A DNA stretch of 64,000 bases from Cliona cf. orientalis (GCA_963930775.1 OZ005703.1:682001-746000); one strand, 5' to 3'; counted from the stretch's first letter, positions 29,029 to 40,860 are shown. Notes: generated by a model from the letters alone, not told the origin. Numbers and translations: made by a program.

Positions 29029-30291
29029 TTAGGTAGTAGTCAAGGAAGTGCTACTACCTTGGCTGTCAGTGAGGGCACCATTTTGTTTGATATGAAGTTG
29101 TTTCTTGAGATCCTCGATTTCAGTTTTCAGATCCACTATATCCTTCTGTTGCTTCTGTGAAATTTGAAGAAGTCCATCAACCATGACTAATACATCATCA
29201 TGAATACTAAGAATAGGCTTGATTATGTGCCTGTTTTCAGATAGTTTGCGAGCAATTTGCAAAACTTCTGAATCTATTTTTTCTTCGTCACATTTTATCT
29301 TGTCCCGTTGATAGTAGCAAGTGCATGCAATCACCAATAGTGCGGCAGGTACAACAGAAAGCAGTGTTTGAGGAGAGCTTTCCTTCCACCTAATCAGGGG
29401 ACTAATATAAACAATCGGTAGTGGGACAGGCTCAGCTTTATCGAAAAAGAAGTATGGAGAAAACACCAGCTTGAAGAATTCTTTGTCCATTATTATCCCA
29501 ATCACAACTTTTTTCTCAAGTTCCTTTGCAGTGCTCATTTTTGTCATATATGCTGCAATCTGATACAGATCTTGCTTCTTGATCTCAACCTTTATCTCGA
29601 CTGGTATGAGCACATAGAAATTCACTCCATCGCTGATCTGAATCGTAGCATCGACAGATGGTGGTTTTCCTGATTTATTTCCCGTCTTGATTTCATCTTG
29701 GATGACTAAATGAGCTGAAACTGCACCGTTTCTTTCTGGTTGTTGCCCATTGCAATTGGTGCACTTTCCATTGCTGATCTGAATTGTAGCATCAACAGAT
29801 GCTGGTTTTCCTGATGCATTTCCCGTCTTGATTTTATCTTGGATAAGTGAGTGAGATGAAACTGCACCATTTCCTTCTGGTTGTTGCCCATTGCAATTGG
29901 TGCACTTTGAAATTCCAGGGATTATAGAAATTGAATCGACCACCTTCTTTAATGTGGGATGAATCATGCTTGCAACAAGTTGATCTTCGTTCTGTCGTTT
30001 CCTGGAAGCAACTGGATGAATGCCGCCTGCTCGTTTAAGCTTAAACACTAAATCTTCCCAAAATGTGTCGACATGGGTTTGCTCAAAGATGTGATTAAAT
30101 CCCTTTTGAAGCTCCGCTCGGATTTCGCAACATTCTTTGACAATAAAGTCCTTAATTCCTGCATCTGATGGTGTTTTTATCACCTCTCTTTGCTCTAGCT
30201 TTAACCAATCATCCTTAGTTTGATCATGGAATAGAGTACTGATTATATTTTTAGCATCCAACCATATTGGATTGTCTTCTCTTGAAGCCAT
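29029..30291 (-). CDS. DNPIWL-family protein, copy B (420 aa, two internal repeats)
   Basis: A single-exon open frame collinear with copy A. It has the same N-terminal region (DNPIW, CC pair, HPTLKKVV), only two CTNCNGQQ units, the E-x-K block (PVEIK with QIAAY), the hydrophobic segment (TLLSVVPAALLVIACTC) and a C-terminal coiled coil. The frame is open although the neighbouring CPLANE1 fragment in the same duplicated block is dead, so selection may be acting on this gene. It differs from A by many substitutions and a few small in-frame indels. The role is unknown; see copy A for the fold inference. Confidence 0.75.
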   Translation of the reverse strand: MASREDNPIWLDAKNIISTLFHDQTKDDWLKLEQREVIKTPSDAGIKDFIVKECCEIRAELQKGFNHIFEQTHVDTFWEDLVFKLKRAGGIHPVASRKRQNEDQLVASMIHPTLKKVVDSISIIPGISKCTNCNGQQPEGNGAVSSHSLIQDKIKTGNASGKPASVDATIQISNGKCTNCNGQQPERNGAVSAHLVIQDEIKTGNKSGKPPSVDATIQISDGVNFYVLIPVEIKVEIKKQDLYQIAAYMTKMSTAKELEKKVVIGIIMDKEFFKLVFSPYFFFDKAEPVPLPIVYISPLIRWKESSPQTLLSVVPAALLVIACTCYYQRDKIKCDEEKIDSEVLQIARKLSENRHIIKPILSIHDDVLVMVDGLLQISQKQQKDIVDLKTEIEDLKKQLHIKQNGALTDSQGSSTSLTTT

Positions 30292-30907
30292 AGCTAGCTA
30301 CGAAGCTTGGAGTGATTTAGCTTGCTGACGATAAAATTAATGTCACCTTATATACAAGAGAGCAGCTTACTAAACCTTGTGATTTATTATGAAAACACTT
30401 ACTAGCTAGTTTACTTCCGCCGTTAGCTGGATATGACGTAAAGTAATGAATTACAAACGATCGAATATTAATTAAAATTTTACCAAATATGGTGAAATGC
30501 ATGCCTGTTGATTCTAGCGCGCAAGCTTGAGATAGCAAGCTATAGTAAACTGCAAACATCCAAACATCCGCTACAGTGCACAGCTAGCTATATAGCTATA
30601 TATGGAATTTCGAAGCGTTTAATTCACACAATAGTATTCTCTATAGTATTTTGCTAGCTAGCTATAATATTGGTATACTAGCTACTAGTGGTGACGAAAT
30701 CATCTGACATGTGCAGGGTGAATTGAGCCTTCATGAAATCAACCACAAAAAAGTAAATTTGCTAGCTACTGGGGATATAATTTTTATAACAAAGTTTTGG
30801 ACATACAAAACCCGGTTGGGTCACAAAGTTTAGGTTTGGAATGATTATAGCTATATATTTACTAATTTATACAATGTCATCTAAGTCCTCTGTCACTTTA
30901 CTAACTA
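30292..30907. other. DNPIWL-B upstream region
   Basis: The first 80 bp resemble the sequence upstream of copy A (TTGGAGTGATTTAGCTT) and probably form the 5' UTR and promoter. The remainder is AT-rich, with GCTAGCTA-type runs. No gene was seen. Confidence 0.5.
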
Positions 30908-31154
30908 TTAAGGTACCATTTAATTGCGTGGGCGTGAGCGTCAGGAATGGCTAATTCAATTAGCGAATCGTGAAGGGGCGTGGCCGAAGAGGCCATACGA
31001 GTGCTTTTGGTCGAAGGTGGGCGTGTCCAGAATCGGCCAGGGATGATTATGCGCGTGTAATTAGCGACCGGAAGTGGCCCCTGAAGAAAAGGCCGGTAAT
31101 TGCCCACATCAAAGCAAGATCAAAGCATTCTTGCTTAACTATTAACCGCAACGA

Positions 31155-31189
<35 letters not shown>

Positions 31190-31932
31190 ATTAGGCCTAA
31201 TTAAGCATGTGGGCGTGTTCCTGGCACTGTGTGGAGTGTGTGCGTGTGCGTTAATGCAGGTTTTATTGCTTCCGATTGGGCGTGGCTTCACGGGCCAGTG
31301 CTTGGACATCGGCGCCTGGGACTTGGCCTCGGCGATAGGTGGGCGTGTCCCGGAAGCGGTGGTGACCTTTGAACCCCGCGAGGAGGCTTTGGGGGCGTGG
31401 CAGGAGGTCAAAGGTGAGGCCATGTCTGTTAATGAGGCACTGTACGGCGGTGCGATCGAGGGGCCTGTACGGCTGGACGGAAGCTGACGATGGTTTGAAG
31501 CGGATGTGGTTGCGATGACGTGTTGTTGCCCCGCCCACACAGGAAATGAGGTGAGCTCTTGCGTGGGCGGTGTGGCAGAACGGCCTCCAAGTGTTTGTGT
31601 GTGTTTTGGCCTTGAGGAAGCTGTGTGTTTTAATTGGGATTGATTGTGGGCTTCCGGTGGACATCCGGTGGTTAGTAGGCACTTGATTGAGAATGGTGGT
31701 CCTTGGGGAACAGGGTGGGGCTGTTTTGGGCGTGGCCTGGCCCCTCCCTTCCGGCTCGGCTTCCGGTCCATGGAGGATATTAAATGAACACTTCCGGCTC
31801 TAGCAGCCACACCCCTGAGACCTGTGCAATTAAAAGGGCGTGGTTACAAAGCATGCACCTCACTAATGACTTTGATGTGGTTTAGGTGTCATATCCCCCA
31901 CCTCACGCCCACGCAATTTAATGGTACCTTAA
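30908..31932. mobile_element. TTAA-flanked non-autonomous DNA transposon, about 1.0 kb
   Basis: TTAA at 30908-30911 and 31929-31932 brackets near-perfect inverted ends that read GGTACCATT(T/A)AATTGCG and then TGGGCGTGAG. The interior is rich in GTGGGCGTG strings and contains a poly-A run (31158-31185), but no transposase. TTAA targets are typical of the piggyBac and Kolobok superfamilies; which one this belongs to cannot be said from the ends alone. Confidence 0.8.
31158..31185 (+). repeat. Poly-A run
   Basis: About 28 consecutive adenines inside the TTAA element. It could be a slipped homopolymer or the tail of a small retroposed insert; no tandem duplication was identified around it. Confidence 0.85.
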
Positions 31933-32244
31933 ATGTTCCAGAAAATGCTAATTGAGTTCAATGGTTTACAATCACCGATGCTCCTAATGCAAATTGAAAT
32001 GGTGACTGAGCCGCAACCGGCGTGAAAGGGAGCTGTCTGAAGGAAGTTTGCCAGGGGCTGGCAAAGTCAGTCAAATAGCGATTCAGTGATAGAACGCACA
32101 AGTAGCCCTCCACTTGGGGGGAGGGGGGGGGGGTGCCCCCTGCCCCTCCGGCCCCCCCTGGCCCTAGTTTTTCCTGCGGCGCGCCTGCAGGCCTGAGCAA
32201 TGTTAAAAAGTGGTACAGGGTCGACATGTCCAACAGATTAATCA

Positions 32245-32475
32245 TAGACTTTCCAGTAAATGCCCACCATCTATCCTCCTGAGCTGATCTACCGCGGTAC
32301 GCGGTACCAGTATAGGTACCGGCGGTACCGGTAAGCGCCATGGCGCTTCTGGAGGAACTGACGTGATTGTATGTTTTGCGCGCGTATTTGGGGGCGGAGT
32401 CCGATATACGCTAGGACTACGCATGCGCAGTGTACCTACAAGTACGAGAGCACCTACACGCAATCCTGAATCTGA
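32245..32475 (+). other. Mosaic of SREK1IP1 first-exon remnant and CPLANE1 promoter copy
   Basis: From about 32245 to 32369 the sequence resembles the upstream region and exon 1 of SREK1IP1 (TTCCAGTAAATGCCC, then ATGGCGCTTCTGGAGG at 32340). It has an extra base in the coding part and a GGTACC-rich palindromic insert. From 32377 it switches to a copy of the CPLANE1 promoter block (GCGCGCGTATTTGG, then ACTACGCATGCGCAGTG). The junction lies 60-160 bp upstream of the first CARD-TPR gene, whose promoter this may have become. Confidence 0.7.
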
Positions 32476-32529
32476 AGCCAGGCTTAGTTTCTTTGTGGTG
32501 GTGAAGCTTGGGTGTGGCAGACTAACAGT

Positions 32530-34265
32530 ATGAATGAAGATGATGAAGTGGTAAGTTAGTTGCATAAATTGATTTATACAATAAAAAAAAAAAAACCCGG
32601 CGTCTACCCGCCGCGCACAGTCGTTTCACGATCGCCGTCAATACCTCTACTTTGTAGCTACGGATACAAGTAACTTTTGTTGTTTACGAACAGGAGCTCC
32701 AACGTACAACACCACTTATAGCTGAAGACTCGACTGATCATGAAGTATGGAGCAGATTGTGCGACAGTTCATACAATGAGATATTCTCGCAACACATAGA
32801 CCTACCCACTCTCATACCGTGTCTTCACGAAGAGGGTCTGATCAGTGACCATAGATCAAAGATTGCTGACGAGAGACTGACAATTTCTGACAGGATCGAT
32901 TGTTTACTGGATCTCCTCAAAGATGGCGGACCAGAGACCTGTGGAAAGTTTGTCCAAGCATTGGAGAAGGAAGACGAACACTTGGGCCATCGGTATATCC
33001 TAGATTTGATAAGGGGGTACAAGCATGCCGATGAAGAAGAAATTGCTCTCTCATCAAGACTCAGGAAACGCATTGAAGAGAGCATTGTAACTGGTAAATT
33101 ATTAACCAAAATGAATGTGGAAACATCGCTGGTTGGGCATATGTATACTGAAAAACTCATGACGGAGGATCAACTTGTGGTCCTACGAAACTGCTCCACC
33201 ACTACAGAAAAGAATAAGATGATTTTAAAATTGTTGAATTCAAAGGGCCCCCTTGCATATATCAAATTCCTAAACTGTCTGAAGGAAAATGCAGCTGATT
33301 CTAATCTGGCTATGCACCTAGAGCTATTCCAGCTGATTTGCGATGATACAAGCGTAGAAATTAAGGTTACTTCCGTGTGTCGAAAGAGGAAGGCTAGAGA
33401 GAGTGAAGAGATACCGGTAACAAAGCGAGATCCTATCCGTTTGGAAATTGAAGGAAAATTAATCACAACACAATATCTTGAAGTAATCCAGAAAGTACGT
33501 CTCCTACACAATGAGGGACAGTGGGACGCAGTCGATGACCTTGTCAAAGGCTGTGAGAAGAAGAGTGCTGATTTCTACGTTGCAGTACTACTTGAAAGCT
33601 GTACTGGGTTCATCACACGTAAATGCCCTGATAAGGTGGAAGAAATGGTTAGAAAAGCTAGGGAGGACTGTAAGAAGATCACTAACAACTGCAATACTTT
33701 CTTGCGAGGAAGATGTGAGTGGACGCTTGCAAAGCTCTATCGTTACACGAAAGAAAATGATAAAGCTCTCGAGCACATCATCATGGCTCGTCATATTCAG
33801 AGCAATGTCAAAGCTGGAGAAGACTCTGCTCTCTGCAACTATTGCTATGCTTGCATTTTGATGGAGTCTCTTGCTAACAGATTCGATTCATACGAGTACG
33901 AAGAAGCCAAAACAAGTCTGGAGTTGGCTATAGACCATGCCAATAGTGGGGATTTTGGGCTGGATGTCGCCCATCCCAGAATCCGACTAGCCCAGCTGTA
34001 TCTTGGCTCCTCCCCTCAATCTCCAGGCACCAGAACTGACAAAGATAGCTTAAAGAAGGCTCGCTCTAGTTTGGATGCTGTAAGCCAAGATACTATTGCT
34101 ATCCGAACCCAGTGCATATACTACTACACCGAATCAGACCTTTATAGAAGCAGTGGGGAGACGGAGAAAGCTAAACATTCAGCGCAAAGAGCTCTCAGTA
34201 TTGCTAAGAAAAACAATTTTGAAACGGAGAAAGAGCTGATAACCAAAAGGCTCAATTCCTTATGA
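32530..34265 (+). CDS. CARD-CARD-TPR protein, paralogue 1 (about 530 aa)
   Basis: Two exons: a 7-codon exon 32530-32550 (MNEDDEV, donor GTAAGT) and a large exon 32694-34265. Two death-fold domains of CARD type follow each other (about residues 37-115 and 146-223); typical CARD features are GGPETCGKFVQAL in the first and SKGPLAYIKFLNCL in the second. A basic, possibly nuclear-localising, linker follows (KRKARES, then KRD, about 236-253). The C-terminal half (about 255-530) is helical with TPR-like pairs (GRCEWTLAKLYRY, HPRIRLAQLYLGS, GETEKAKHSAQRAL). CARDs assemble signalling complexes by homotypic contact in innate immunity and cell death, so a scaffold or sensor role is likely, but no specific ortholog was recognised. 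The nearest neighbour is its own paralogue on the same strand. Confidence 0.8.
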
Positions 34266-34649
34266 TTGTGTGTAACTGTTTTGTATTGACTATTGATAGT
34301 TGATCATGTGCTTTACTATACCGATTATCACCATCAGATTTATATTATCATAAATCTATATATTATTGTTTACATTGAAAGACTTAGTGCAATTGTATTC
34401 ATTTGTCAGATTGAACTCTGCAATCATCCCCCACCTCTCCCCCACATATCTTAAATCATCCATGCACGTACTGTAGCTAGTTGCATTACCCAAACACTGT
34501 TGGAGTCTCATGACTAATGTCAAGAAACATTGTTGCTAATGTATTTCAGGATTGACATGATACCATACTTACATGTAGCTAGCTAGCTACATGGTATGCA
34601 TTGTACAATTGTGTAGCTACAGACATTTCTGTCTCCAATGTAGGATTCA
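34266..34649. other. Spacer between CARD-TPR paralogues
   Basis: This 384-bp AT-rich gap holds the 3' UTR of paralogue 1 and presumably the promoter of paralogue 2. A splice acceptor (CCAATGTAG) lies 8 bp before the second start codon, so paralogue 2 may also have a short first exon in this gap; I could not fix it. Confidence 0.45.
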
Positions 34650-36227
34650 ATGGGGTGTCAAGTTGCAGACAGTGCTAGTGATCTCTGTAAACAGCTGCAA
34701 ACACACCGAGAGGCCATCGAACAAAATCTTAATCTATCCGATCTGATTCCACGCTTACATCAGAATGAAATTATCCCTGATCTTGAAACTGGGATTGCTG
34801 ATAAGAGCAGGCCAAATCAAGATAGAACTAAAGAGCTGATCTCTTTGATAATGGTGAACGATGCAATGCTCCATAAGAAGTTTCTTAAATCGTTGGATGA
34901 TGAAAATCAACACCTGGGTCACAGATACATCTGGTGCCTGCTAAATGACCAGAAGTATGCGGATGAAGAGGACATTAGCACTGCATCAAAAATCAAAGAA
35001 CAAATTAGAAAGAACATGAGAAAGGTGGTAAAAGGTATGAAGCTAGAAAGAGCGCTCATTGACCATCTATATCAGAAGAAACTACTGACAGAAAGTGAAT
35101 TTGAGGAGTTATCAGAGAATCGAATCAAGGGGAACAATGATAAGAATCAAACTGTATTGAAGTGGTTGTACTCCAAAGGTCCCACAGCACACCTAATTTT
35201 TGCACAGTGCCTAAAAGAAGAGACTGAACACAGAACACACAGAGAACTTTATCAGTTAATATCAGGCGAATCTGTTGCAGAAGCAAGTCAACAAAAGCTT
35301 CCAGTGACTACCCGAAAGAGACAGCTTGAAGATGGTGAGCAACCTTTGTCAGTAAGACGGCGAGAACCTAGTCGACTTGCAATTGAAGGTGAACTCAAGA
35401 CAGTCAAGTATTTAGAAATCATGAAACAAATTCGGCAGTATATTAACAAGGGGGAATGGAAAGCAGTCGAGGATACTGTTTGCCAAAGTGCCAGTAAAAG
35501 TGTAGAACTTCATGTGGCCATCCTACTTGAAAGCTGTACAGGCCTTATCATCCGAAAACAAAGAGACAGAGTTATAGAGGTTGTTGCCGAAGCTAGGGAG
35601 TTATGTTCTAAGATTGACAATAACTGCAGAACATACCTGCACGGTAGATGCGAGTACACAATGGCACGGATGCATCAGTATGCAAATGAAAGTGACAATG
35701 CACTGAAATGCATCAGGAAGGCAGGACACATTCAGTTTAATGTTGAGTTTGGTGAAGATACAGCACTCAGAAACTACTGCAATGGCTGCATATTGATCGA
35801 GTGTTTTGCCAATAGCACCGACTCATGTGAGTTCGAATTCACGGATGCAGAGAAATTTCTAGAGTCAGCTATCCTGTCGCCTCACACAAGTAAAATGTAT
35901 GGGTTAAACGCTGCCCATCCGAAAATACGATTGGCCCAACTATATCTAGGCTCTTCCTCTCATCGTCCAGGAATCATGACTGATTCAAAACGCTTAGAGA
36001 AGGCTCAGTACTATCTGAAAGAGGCAGCTGTGCCCTCTGTAGAGAATCTAGCCCCCAGAACCCAATGCATCTATTACTACACCCAGTCAGATCTGCATAG
36101 GAACAAAGGAGAATTGGAGGAGGCCAGGAGCTCTGCACAGAAGGCGCTTGATATCGCTGAAGAGAACGGATTCACCACAGAAATCGAGTCAGCTAATGTT
36201 AGATTATCCCAAATGGTGCACACCTAA
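34650..36227 (+). CDS. CARD-CARD-TPR protein, paralogue 2 (525 aa)
   Basis: An open frame collinear with paralogue 1. CARD 1 spans about residues 20-100 (LSDLIPRLHQNEII...) and CARD 2 about 130-205 (SKGPTAHLIFAQCL). A basic linker (TRKRQ, then RRRE) comes next, followed by a TPR-like half sharing long blocks with paralogue 1 (LESCTG, HPKIRLAQLYLGSS, TQCIYYYTQSDL). The two proteins are clearly diverged, so this tandem duplication is much older than the SREK1IP1-CWC27 duplication nearby. The start given is the first in-frame ATG after a candidate acceptor, and a short upstream exon, as in paralogue 1, is possible. Function is inferred only from the CARD and TPR domains. Confidence 0.8.
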   Translation: MGCQVADSASDLCKQLQTHREAIEQNLNLSDLIPRLHQNEIIPDLETGIADKSRPNQDRTKELISLIMVNDAMLHKKFLKSLDDENQHLGHRYIWCLLNDQKYADEEDISTASKIKEQIRKNMRKVVKGMKLERALIDHLYQKKLLTESEFEELSENRIKGNNDKNQTVLKWLYSKGPTAHLIFAQCLKEETEHRTHRELYQLISGESVAEASQQKLPVTTRKRQLEDGEQPLSVRRREPSRLAIEGELKTVKYLEIMKQIRQYINKGEWKAVEDTVCQSASKSVELHVAILLESCTGLIIRKQRDRVIEVVAEARELCSKIDNNCRTYLHGRCEYTMARMHQYANESDNALKCIRKAGHIQFNVEFGEDTALRNYCNGCILIECFANSTDSCEFEFTDAEKFLESAILSPHTSKMYGLNAAHPKIRLAQLYLGSSSHRPGIMTDSKRLEKAQYYLKEAAVPSVENLAPRTQCIYYYTQSDLHRNKGELEEARSSAQKALDIAEENGFTTEIESANVRLSQMVHT

Positions 36228-36302
36228 AAATAATCAACGCCCCCTCAACAAAAACTTTTCCAATAAGTGCCCATCTGATCTTTGACTACCACGTACCAAA
36301 CC

Positions 36303-37304
<1,002 letters not shown>

Positions 37305-37593
37305 TCTACGGGGGGAGGACACGACACTCTAGTGATTCAGATTTGACCTCGCTATAACTCAAAATTTATTCTCTTCACCACTCTACAGTCTATACATTAC
37401 CAACCCAGCTATAGTATACCTGTACATTACCCAGTTCTTGTGTAGTTGTGTGTGTGTATTTTTTATATTTTGGAGTTACCATGAAAAGGCAACTTTATAC
37501 AAAAGTAAAGTGCATCACTGCCAGCGAAATTGCTGGCTCAGAAACTCAGTACACAGTCACAGACGGCCGGACTACCCGAAAGATAGCCGCCAT
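37305..37593. other. SREK1IP1-1 3' flank
   Basis: The sequence matches the copy 2 interval 49901-50180 closely and contains AT-rich stretches that could hold polyadenylation signals. It ends at the insertion site of the fold-back transposon. No gene was seen. Confidence 0.6.
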
Positions 37594-37597
37594 CTCA

Positions 37598-39387
37598 CAG
37601 CCGTTAAGCAAGCGGTCCAAAACATATGGAACCGTTGCAGATCCAGGAAGTACATCCGGTGGCACATTCCAGAGCATGCAATTTTTTGCCGTTTTTATCT
37701 ATTTTTTCATACCTGTCCTATCTAGGTCATCCTTCACTTCTAGGACTCCAAACAAAGACCAGAAGATAAAGCAACTCTTCTACTTTCTTCTCGTTCAAGT
37801 CCCATAACCCGGAGACATTCATGAGCTCCGCGGCGACCGCTTTTGTGCATGCTACTCTCAAACGCTCACAAAAAGTGCCTCGCGCAAAAAGTGGCACGTT
37901 TTGGTTCCCTAGGATGGATTCCCATGATTCAAGTACCATTCCATAGCTCTTGTGTTGCTCTACAATATAAGACTAAAACAAAGTTTTTCCATCGAGCGGT
38001 TCCAGAGTTACACGGCATCAAAAATCAGAAAATTTCAGTACAACCGCGTGGTATTCTCCACGTCTTCTCGAAGTTAGTCGAGTGTCTGATGATTTATCCA
38101 GTAAATGCCAAGGATGGGAGTGCTTTCCAAGTTTCTAGGGACCAGACATCATCATTCAAATGGTTAGTTTCTTTCTCTATTCAAACTTTCAAGAAGGAAT
38201 CTGGATGGTATAGTCTAGCGTGTGTGAGGCTAGCCTCGAACCCAGGCTCACTTGGGATTCAAGGCTAGTGTGAGGCAAGTATACCTATTAACTTCTGTAT
38301 CAGGTAAATAATGAAGTCCAGGGATGAGCCTTACCAGCTGAAATGGCAAAAGAGTAGGTAGTTTTAATGTACCTGTGCCATAATTTGTGTAAATCAGCCA
38401 ACATTGAAGCTGAAAAGCACAAGTTCACATCCATGGCGGTTAAATATGAAAAGAACAAGTTCACATCCATGGCGGTTAAAATATGCTAGCACTTGTCCCA
38501 CCTGTCTCACTCTATCTCCTTTTTCTTTCACTCTCACACACACACACCCCTACCCCATATATGCGCACGTACACAATCTCTTAGGTGATGATCAGCTATC
38601 AATGACATGGTGAGATGGGGGAGCACTGGAGTTCCACTTCCAAAGAGAAAGTGCTGCCTAGGCCTCCTCAGACTTAGCTTTTGTTTTGAAGCTATCTTCT
38701 GAGGTGCTGAGAGAACTAGCTACTCGATCTAGGTCCTCACACCATCACTGTGGCTGCTTGAGCACTTTCTCTATCAACTGTAGTTGTCAATGTGTGATGA
38801 TGGCATAGGAGACTGATTGTGAAAGCTTTAACAACCTTCTGCAAACCTTCAAGAAGGCCTTTGATGGCTGCACAATATCTTTGTACCACCTAGAAAGCCT
38901 AGAAAGCGTTGTCATTGATTTATACGTATTTTATTCAATGTTTCTATTGTGAATTAACAAAAAATTATACTATTTTTAACAGCGTGTAACTTTGGAACCG
39001 CTCGATGGAAAAACTTCGTTCCAGTCTTATATTGTAGAGCAATACAAGAGCTACAGAATGGTACTTGAATCATGGGAATCCATCCTAGGGAACCAAAACG
39101 TGCCACTTTTTGCGCGAGGTACTTTTTGTGAGCGCTTGAGAGTAGCATGCACAAAAGCGGTTGCCGCGGAGCTCAAGAATGTCTCCGGGTTATGGGACTT
39201 GAACGAGAAGAAAGTAGAAGAGTTCCTCTGTCTTTTGGTCTTTGTTTGGAGTCCTAGAAGTGAAGGATGACCTAGATAGAACAGGTAAGAAAAATAGATA
39301 AAAAACGGCAAAAATTGCATGCACTGGAATGTGCCACCGGATGCACTTCCTGGATCTGCAACAATTGGACCGCTTGCTTAACGGCTG
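37598..39387. mobile_element. Fold-back DNA transposon, 1790 bp, 4-bp target duplication CTCA
   Basis: The inverted ends start CAGCCGTTAAGCAAGCGGTCC and extend about 420 bp each (left to about 38018, right from about 38966). CTCA is present on both sides (37594-37597 and 39388-39391) but only once in the duplicated locus (about 50184-50187), which is the uninterrupted empty site. The 0.95-kb centre holds no transposase; it has a short direct repeat (about 38404-38480) and CA-rich sequence. It is a non-autonomous element with long inverted repeats; 4-bp duplications occur in several superfamilies and the family is not assigned. Confidence 0.92.
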
Positions 39388-39391
39388 CTCA

Positions 39392-39551
39392 GTGTAATTC
39401 TAGAAACATGTGACACGAATGTTGACGCGCATGCGTATTTATATCGCCCGTAGTGGGCGTGGTTTTCGAATGGTTCAAAGGTCGCCAACGTGCACCTTTG
39501 CTTGCAAGAAGTTCGTCGAAATAGGCCTCGTTCCAGGATACTAGTCGAGAA
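39392..39551 (+). promoter_or_regulatory. CWC27 copy 1 proximal promoter
   Basis: This 160-bp stretch is nearly identical to the region directly upstream of copy 2 (50190-50345). It contains GACGCGCATGCGTATTTAT, an NRF1-like palindrome, and CCGTAGTGGGCGTGG. In copy 1 the transposon has separated it by about 1.8 kb from the SREK1IP1 end. The promoter role is inferred from position. Confidence 0.5.
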
Positions 39552-40605
39552 ATGAGTCAGATTTACATCAAGGAACCTGCAACAAACGGCAAGGTACCCG
39601 ATTGATCGTACAAATTCACTAAAATTACCTGGCGGCCACCTTGTTGGTGGGCATCAATTAGAAGTGCTTACTCTCTTCCCCAGGTGTTGGTGAAGACAAC
39701 CTTTGGGGACATTGATATTGAGCTGTGGTCGAAGGAGACTCCCTTGGCCTGCAGAAACTTCGTCCAGCTCTGTCTAGAGGGCTACTACAATGGCTGCATG
39801 TTCCACAGAATCGTCAGAGGTAGGTTGGATTGTTAATCTCACCAATAGCACGTAATTATGATATCTCTTGCAATGATTTTAGATTTTATAGCACAAACTG
39901 GAGACCCCACAAACACTGGAGAAGGTACATATACGTACAGTAGCAGATATATATGTATAGTACTTGTGCACATGCATGGCATAAATTTGATAATTTCGTA
40001 AGTGAACTTTTTTTGCAAATGCACAGGTGGTGAGTCAGTCTATGGCCACCCATTCAAGGTATTGCACCTAGCAGAATGGTAAAATTTCTATATATTTATG
40101 ACATTATGCGGTGTTACGATTTGTAGGATGAGTTTCACTCTCGTCTTAAGTTCAATCGCCGAGGGCTGGTCGGAATGGCCAGCTCTGGAAGAGATGACAA
40201 CTCTTCACAGTTCTTCTTCACTCTCAACAGAGCTGATGAACTCAGTGGGAAACATACACTGTTTGGGAAGGTGAGGGAGGGGGGGTGAGGGAGGGGGGGA
40301 GAGAGAGAGAGAGAAAGAGAAAGACAGACAGATGAGAAGGGAGAGAGAGTGAAAGATTACAGAGAGCTGGTGCTATCCACTACATGTTGTATTCATACAT
40401 TGTAGGTTGCCGGTTCAACTCTGTATAACATGATCCAACTCAACGATGTTCCCACGAACAAAGAGGACTGACCTATTGATCCCATCCCCAAGATCATCAA
40501 GACCGAGGTCCTGTCAAACCCGTTTGACGACATTGCTGCTCGAGTGGACAAGAGAAAGCTTGAGAAAACCAAGGAGACACCAAAGAGCCAATCCAAGGCC
40601 ACAAA
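39552..40605 (+). pseudogene. CWC27: CWC27 copy 1, truncated by nonsense codon and lacking 3' exons
   Basis: Six exons match copy 2: 39552-39593, 39684-39819, 39883-39924, 40027-40058, 40127-40270 and 40406-40605. In exon 6 the codon after NKED is TGA (40469-40471), where copy 2 has CGA. That ends the product at 153 aa, inside the last part of the cyclophilin-like domain. All splice sites look intact. Exons 7 onward are missing: the duplicated block stops at about 41429 and runs into a CPLANE1 scrap. A short cyclophilin-like product is conceivable, but loss of the domain edge and the whole coiled-coil C-terminus argues for a pseudogene. Confidence 0.9.
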
Positions 40606-40623
40606 GTAAGCTGATACTATATA

Positions 40624-40860
40624 TCGTATAGCCGGAAATATTAGCGGGAATTAAATTTGGCGGTTGAGCCCAAAATCGGTAGTGCAAGAATATTAGTGGA
40701 TTTAAATTTGGCAGTTCGGTACGGGATCGCCATACGTATATATATATATATATATATATATATACGAGTAGGAAATTTTGGCGGACTTTAAGTTGGCGGT
40801 TGTGATATAGACCTCCAAACTGCCAAATTTAATTCCCTGCCAATATTTCTGGCTATACGG
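40624..40860. mobile_element. CCGTATAGCC MITE (copy-1 module, first)
   Basis: A short palindromic element with ends (C/T)CGTATAGCC...GGCTATACGG flanked by TA. The interior is AT-rich with repeated TTGGCGG motifs and an expanded TA run. The orthologous insertion is at 51378-51604, so it predates the segmental duplication. Confidence 0.85.

Noticed and set aside
31187..31810. 207-codon minus-strand open frame
   Set aside because: It lies wholly inside the TTAA element, has repetitive Pro/Thr/Ser composition from GTGGGCGTG repeats, and lacks a recognisable domain.
37843..38268. Open frames in the fold-back element (mirrored at 38954-39320)
   Set aside because: The same frames appear inverted in the other arm because of the long inverted repeats, with no homology to a transposase.
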